From CBETVX01 sp965539935 (GTDB lineage Bacteria > Bacillota > Clostridia > Peptostreptococcales > Caminicellaceae): DNA of 8,990 bases. Positions 5,237 to 8,990 of this stretch are shown one piece after another (the first letter of the stretch is position 1; each line of letters opens with the position of its first letter). The DNA lies in the NCBI GenBank assembly GCA_965539935.1, contig CBETVX010000082.1, forward strand, positions 1 through 8,990, given 5' to 3'. The position numbers and the translations under genes were made by a program. The notes beneath the pieces were generated by a model. That model saw nothing but the letters and a program-made list of their open reading frames with translations. It ran no database searches and was not told the DNA's origin.

Positions 5237-7123
5237 TTATGTTCTCTTAAATTTTTTTTCTATTTCATTTTTAGTAATGGATATAATAACTGGTCTCCCG
5301 TGGGGGCATGTAAAGGGGTTATTTAATCTGCTTAATTCTATTAACAATTTTTCTATTTCAATACTTTTCAATTGATCATTAGCCTTTATGGCCTTTTTAC
5401 AAGACAGCTTGATTATTTTATCTAATGCAATATTGTTATTATTTTCGATTTTATCATAATTATCTAATACTTCATAGAAGAAACTTTTTGCCGTTGGTAC
5501 ACCAAATACCATAGGTACTTCCCTTATTATAATAGTATTATGTCCAAAATCTTCTACTTTGTATCCTAATGAACCAAAAAAGTCTTTATTATCTAATACA
5601 AATTGTTTATCAATATAATTTGTATTAATTACTATTGGTTCTAATAAAATTTGCGATAAAATTTCCTTTTTTGAAAAACTATCTAAATAATCTTCATACA
5701 AAATTTTCTCATGGGCAGCATGTTGGTCTATTAAATACATCTGATTTTCTTTTTCGCATATTATATAAGTATTAAAGATTTGACCGATTACCCTAAGCTC
5801 CTTAAATATTTCCTTTGAAAATTCTAAATCATTTTTTTCTTCATTATCTATATTAGTTATATCTAAAGTGTTTTTTAAAACTTCATTGATAAAAATATCA
5901 ATTTGTTCTTTTTCATTATCAACAACATTATTTTCTACTTGATTACTCTTGACTTTATAAATATCTTTAACAAAGCCATCATTATGGTCTTTCTTTTTTG
6001 CTATATTTATATTATCCTTTTGCTTAATCTCCTTTTTGTCTTCTATATATGTTGTCTTACTTACATCCTTTATTACCATATCTGTATTATTTATATTAGT
6101 CTGTTCTTTTATATCAACTTTAGGTATTAGATTTACATTAAGTACCGAATCCTTGATGGCTGAATAAATAAAGCCCTTCACCTTATTTTCCTCATTAAAC
6201 CTTACTTCCGTTTTTGATGGGTGTATGTTAATGTCAACTTTATTTGGAGGTAAATCTATGTATAAAAAACATATGGGAAATCTATTGTTAATCAATAAAG
6301 ATTTATATGCAGAATTTATTGCTTCTTTGATTAATTTACTCGATATATATCTTCCATTAACAAATATTATTTGTAGCTGCTTATTTCCTCTACTCATCTT
6401 TAGATTAGATGTATAACCATATATTTTTATATCGGCAAGGGATTTATCAATTTTTATTAAGTTTTTTGCAATATTCTTACCGTATATAGTATATATAGTG
6501 TCATATATATTTCCATTTCCAGGAGTTATAAAAACAACTCTATTATCCAATATATATTTAAAAGAAATCTTTGGATGGGATAATGCCAGTTTATTGACAA
6601 TTAAACTTATATAATTAGTTTCTACTGAATCAGATTTTAAAAATTTATATCTAGCGGGAGTATTAAAAAACAAATCCTTGACGATCATGGTTGTTCCTAC
6701 TGGACATCCTATTTCTTCAATTTTATCAACCATACCATTGTTCACTATGGCCTTTATTCCAGTATTATTTTCTTTATTTTTAGTAATGACTTCTACCTTA
6801 GACACAGAGGCAATACTTGCTAAAGCTTCTCCACGAAAGCCAAGACTTCTAATATTGTATATATCTTCTACACTGCTAATTTTACTAGTAGCATGTCTTT
6901 GGAAGGCAATCTCTATATCTCCCATATATATGCCAGAACCATTATCGGTTACTCTAATAAAGGATTTCCCTGCATTTTCTACTTCAATTGTAATATTAGT
7001 GGCCATAGCATCTATAGAATTTTCTATTAACTCCTTTACAACAGAAGAAGGTCTTTCAACAACCTCTCCAGCTGCAATTTTGTTGGAAATTGTATCTTCT
7101 AATTTCTTTATTCTTCTAATCAA
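5237..7123 (-). CDS. mutL: MutL, mismatch-repair protein with endonuclease motifs
   Basis: MutL links mismatch recognition by MutS to strand incision. The preferred TTG start at 7123 gives 628 residues (MIRRIKKLEDTISNKIAAGEV). The alternative GTG at 7132 lies inside the Shine-Dalgarno AGGGTGAT (7128-7135), so it is rejected. The N-terminal GHKL ATPase shows E31/N35/D38 (KELIENSIDA), DNGSGI from D60 and GFRGEAL from G95. A polar Asn/Lys/Asp-rich linker (about 330-430) follows. The C-terminal domain has the metal-dependent nuclease motif DQHAAHE with a further Glu (from D466), SCKKAIKAND (C575) and CPHGRP (C606), typical of MutL in bacteria without MutH. QILLEP (491-496) fits a beta-clamp-binding motif. 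It starts 10 bases after the mutS stop and ends 17 bases before miaA. Confidence 0.96.
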   Translation of the reverse strand: MIRRIKKLEDTISNKIAAGEVVERPSSVVKELIENSIDAMATNITIEVENAGKSFIRVTDNGSGIYMGDIEIAFQRHATSKISSVEDIYNIRSLGFRGEALASIASVSKVEVITKNKENNTGIKAIVNNGMVDKIEEIGCPVGTTMIVKDLFFNTPARYKFLKSDSVETNYISLIVNKLALSHPKISFKYILDNRVVFITPGNGNIYDTIYTIYGKNIAKNLIKIDKSLADIKIYGYTSNLKMSRGNKQLQIIFVNGRYISSKLIKEAINSAYKSLLINNRFPICFLYIDLPPNKVDINIHPSKTEVRFNEENKVKGFIYSAIKDSVLNVNLIPKVDIKEQTNINNTDMVIKDVSKTTYIEDKKEIKQKDNINIAKKKDHNDGFVKDIYKVKSNQVENNVVDNEKEQIDIFINEVLKNTLDITNIDNEEKNDLEFSKEIFKELRVIGQIFNTYIICEKENQMYLIDQHAAHEKILYEDYLDSFSKKEILSQILLEPIVINTNYIDKQFVLDNKDFFGSLGYKVEDFGHNTIIIREVPMVFGVPTAKSFFYEVLDNYDKIENNNNIALDKIIKLSCKKAIKANDQLKSIEIEKLLIELSRLNNPFTCPHGRPVIISITKNEIEKKFKRT

Positions 7124-7127
7124 TATT

Positions 7128-7135
7128 ATCACCCT
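7128..7135 (-). promoter_or_regulatory. Ribosome-binding site deciding the mutL start (TTG)
   Basis: AGGGTGAT overlaps the mutS stop codon (7136-7134) and lies four bases before the TTG at 7123. The alternative GTG at 7132-7130 is part of this site and has no Shine-Dalgarno of its own. The overlap suggests ribosomes finishing mutS help start mutL. Confidence 0.7.
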
Positions 7136-8990
7136 ATAGAGTCTTTACTTTTTTTACAATTTCATATAGTTTATTTAATGCTTCAATTGGGGTAAGGTTA
7201 ATTACCTCAATCTTTCTTAATTCATCAATAACATGATTATATTCATTTTCAAAAAAGTTCAGTTGCTTAGTTAATTCAGTTGTTTCATTTATTGTTAAGC
7301 TACTATCACAGGCAATCTCATCTCTTTCCTTGTTGATATCACTTTCCTCAAGCTTTGAAAGTAATTCCTTAGACCTTTCTACTACTTTTTCAGGTAATCC
7401 TGCTAACTTTGCAACTTGGATACCATAACTCTTATCTGCTCCTCCACGAATTATTTTCCTTAAGAAAACAATATCTTCTCCAACTTCCTTAACTGAAATA
7501 CAATAATTTTTAACACCTCGTATCTTGCCCTCTAACTCAGTTAATTCATGATAATGGGTGGCAAATAAAGTCTTAGCCCCTAAAATCCTTCTATCACTTA
7601 TATACTCAACAACGGCCCATGCAATACTCAACCCATCATAGGTACTTGTTCCTCTACCTATTTCATCCAATATAATTAAGCTATTAGCTGTGGCATTGTG
7701 AAGAATATTTGACAATTCACTCATTTCAACCATAAATGTACTTTGTCCCTGGGCTAAATTATCTGAAGCCCCTACCCTAGTAAAAATTCTATCAACCACT
7801 CCAATTATTGCTTCACTGGCAGGAACAAAGCATCCAATTTGAGCCATTAAAACATTTAAAGCCACTTGTCTTAAATATGTTGACTTTCCTGCCATATTAG
7901 GTCCAGTTATTATATAAAATATATTTTCTTCATCATCCAATAGGGTATCATTAGGTACAAATAACTCATCCCTCGATACTTTTTCAACTACTGGATGTCT
8001 AGATTCTTTTAATATAATTGATTTAGAACTATTTACTGTTGGTTTAATATAACCTTGTGAATAGCTGACTTCAGCAAAGGATAATAATGCATCTAATTGT
8101 GCAATTGCCTTTGCAGTTTTCAATATTCTATCAACGTTTTTTAATATTTCTTCCCTTATTTCCACGAAAAGTCTATATTCTAAATCGGCAATCTTTTCCT
8201 CGGCACCTAAAAGGCTACTTTCAATTTCTTTTAATTCAGGCATTATATATCTTTCAGAATTAGCAAGGGTTTGCTTCCTTATATAATCTTCTGGAGCATT
8301 CTTAATATTTGATTTAGTTATTTCAATATAATATCCGAATACTTTGTTAAAACCTATTTTAAGGGATTTTATACCTGTTCTTTCCCTTTCCTTTGCTTCT
8401 AAATCGATTATCCATTGTTTACCATTTTTTATTATCTCCCTAAGCCTTTGAAGTTCCGAATTATAGGAGCTTTTGATTATTCCCCCCTCCTTTATAGAAA
8501 GGGGTGGGTCCTTTTCAATTGATTTATCTAATAGTTCAAAAACATCTTCCAAAGTATCTATCTTTTCGTAAACATGATTTAATTGTCCCTTTTTTACATT
8601 TTCAATTTTCTTCTTTATATCTGGAAGGACTCCAATAGAAGTCTTTAGACAAATTAAATCCCTAGCATTTATATTTCCATATACTAATTTAGAAGATAAT
8701 CTTTCGAGATCATATATTTTTTTCAAAAGTTCCTTTAACTCGTCCCTTAAAATAATATCATTATAGAATACTTCAACTGAATCAAGTCTTTCATTTATCT
8801 GCTTTACATTTGTTAAAGGTTCTTCTATCCACTTCCTTAAAGTCCTAGCCCCCATAGATGTACAAGTTTTATCTAACACCCACAATAGAGAGCCTTTTTT
8901 CTTATTACCCATTAATGTTTCTACTAATTCCAAATTTCTTCTTGTATATTTATCTAATAACATATATTGATTATGACTATATAAATTTAT
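7134..8990 (-). CDS. mutS: MutS, mismatch-recognition ATPase (5' end beyond window)
   Basis: MutS binds mismatches and recruits MutL. The frame is open through the right edge: reading leftward from 8990 gives INLYSHNQY before the Met at 8963, joining the family block YMLLDKYTRRNLEL. The Met at 8963 is therefore internal, not a start. The 618 visible codons cover domains III-V; the mismatch-reading and connector domains lie outside. Counting from Met 8963: core/lever and clamp about 1-310, Walker A GPNMAGKST (354-362), signature loop FTRVGASDNLAQGQSTFM (394-411), Walker B LIILDEIGRGTST (429-441), and the His switch FATHYHEL (467-474). QLNFF (567-571; 7251-7265) is a beta-clamp motif like QLSFF of Bacillus MutS. 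The end (LTPIEALNKLYEI) resembles the C-terminal dimerisation helix. mutL follows after 10 bases. Confidence 0.97.
   Translation of the reverse strand: MNLYSHNQYMLLDKYTRRNLELVETLMGNKKKGSLLWVLDKTCTSMGARTLRKWIEEPLTNVKQINERLDSVEVFYNDIILRDELKELLKKIYDLERLSSKLVYGNINARDLICLKTSIGVLPDIKKKIENVKKGQLNHVYEKIDTLEDVFELLDKSIEKDPPLSIKEGGIIKSSYNSELQRLREIIKNGKQWIIDLEAKERERTGIKSLKIGFNKVFGYYIEITKSNIKNAPEDYIRKQTLANSERYIMPELKEIESSLLGAEEKIADLEYRLFVEIREEILKNVDRILKTAKAIAQLDALLSFAEVSYSQGYIKPTVNSSKSIILKESRHPVVEKVSRDELFVPNDTLLDDEENIFYIITGPNMAGKSTYLRQVALNVLMAQIGCFVPASEAIIGVVDRIFTRVGASDNLAQGQSTFMVEMSELSNILHNATANSLIILDEIGRGTSTYDGLSIAWAVVEYISDRRILGAKTLFATHYHELTELEGKIRGVKNYCISVKEVGEDIVFLRKIIRGGADKSYGIQVAKLAGLPEKVVERSKELLSKLEESDINKERDEIACDSSLTINETTELTKQLNFFENEYNHVIDELRKIEVINLTPIEALNKLYEIVKKVKTL

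Noticed and set aside
6678..7139. 153-codon open frame on the + strand opposite the mutL 5' end
   Set aside because: It is antisense to the strongly conserved MutL ATPase domain and its translation shows no recognisable motif. It is a shadow of the real gene.
8482..8508. C-run/G-run hairpin within mutS
   Set aside because: It is a local GC-rich patch that can fold, but it encodes the conserved Asp-Pro-Pro and Glu-Gly-Gly residues of MutS, so amino-acid constraint explains it.
8961..8963. ATG at 8963 as the start of mutS
   Set aside because: The frame continues upstream to the window edge with residues matching the family, and a 609-residue protein would lack the mismatch-recognition domains. 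This is an internal Met of a truncated view.
1..8990. CRISPR array, tRNA or rRNA gene, insertion sequence, att site, toxin-antitoxin or defence system
   Set aside because: I saw no regularly spaced repeats, cloverleaf-like sequence, transposase, target-site duplication or defence-protein motif on either strand. The recombinase alone does not establish a mobile element.

Overview
The window is AT-rich DNA (well under 40% GC by eye). Strong Shine-Dalgarno sites, a Bacillus-type LexA with CGAAC-type operators, and the order mutS-mutL-miaA-hfq next to lexA all point to a Firmicute, most likely a member of the Clostridia or Tissierellia. That assignment is inferred from gene content, order and composition, not from a search. 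It reads as ordinary chromosome with one SOS-regulated module, not as a mobile island.

Layout: 1-333 has no convincing gene. It holds AT-rich inverted repeats, a five-codon ORF with a strong ribosome site, and a near-perfect 38-nt hairpin. A tyrosine recombinase (349-1476, +) follows. It converges on a small membrane-anchored LysM protein (1497-1793, -), which is divergent from lexA (1940-2554, +). The 146-bp gap between those two carries two well-formed promoters and three LexA-box-like sites spaced about three helical turns apart. lexA converges on a PLP-dependent methionine gamma-lyase-family gene (2613-3908, -), with a bidirectional terminator between them. Upstream on the minus strand lies a compact operon, in transcription order mutS (entering from beyond the right edge), mutL, miaA, hfq. 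The gaps are 10, 17 and 46 bases, and a terminator follows hfq.

How the genes work together: LexA should repress itself and the LysM gene. The LysM protein has the size, architecture and position of the SOS division inhibitor YneA, so the pair would couple DNA damage to a division delay. MutS and MutL carry out mismatch repair; both show candidate beta-clamp-binding motifs, and MutL has the metal-dependent nicking-endonuclease motifs. MiaA modifies A37 of tRNAs, and Hfq is the Sm-like RNA-binding protein. The MGL-family enzyme appears to be transcribed separately, or only by read-through.

Several start codons were re-chosen. The recombinase starts at 349, because the ATG at 334 overlaps its Shine-Dalgarno site. 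mutL most likely starts at a TTG at 7123, not the GTG at 7132. miaA also starts with TTG. mutS is truncated by the window edge, and its frame stays open through position 8990. I found no CRISPR array, tRNA, rRNA, IS element or clearly undescribed system. The most informative non-coding structure is the triple-operator SOS control region.
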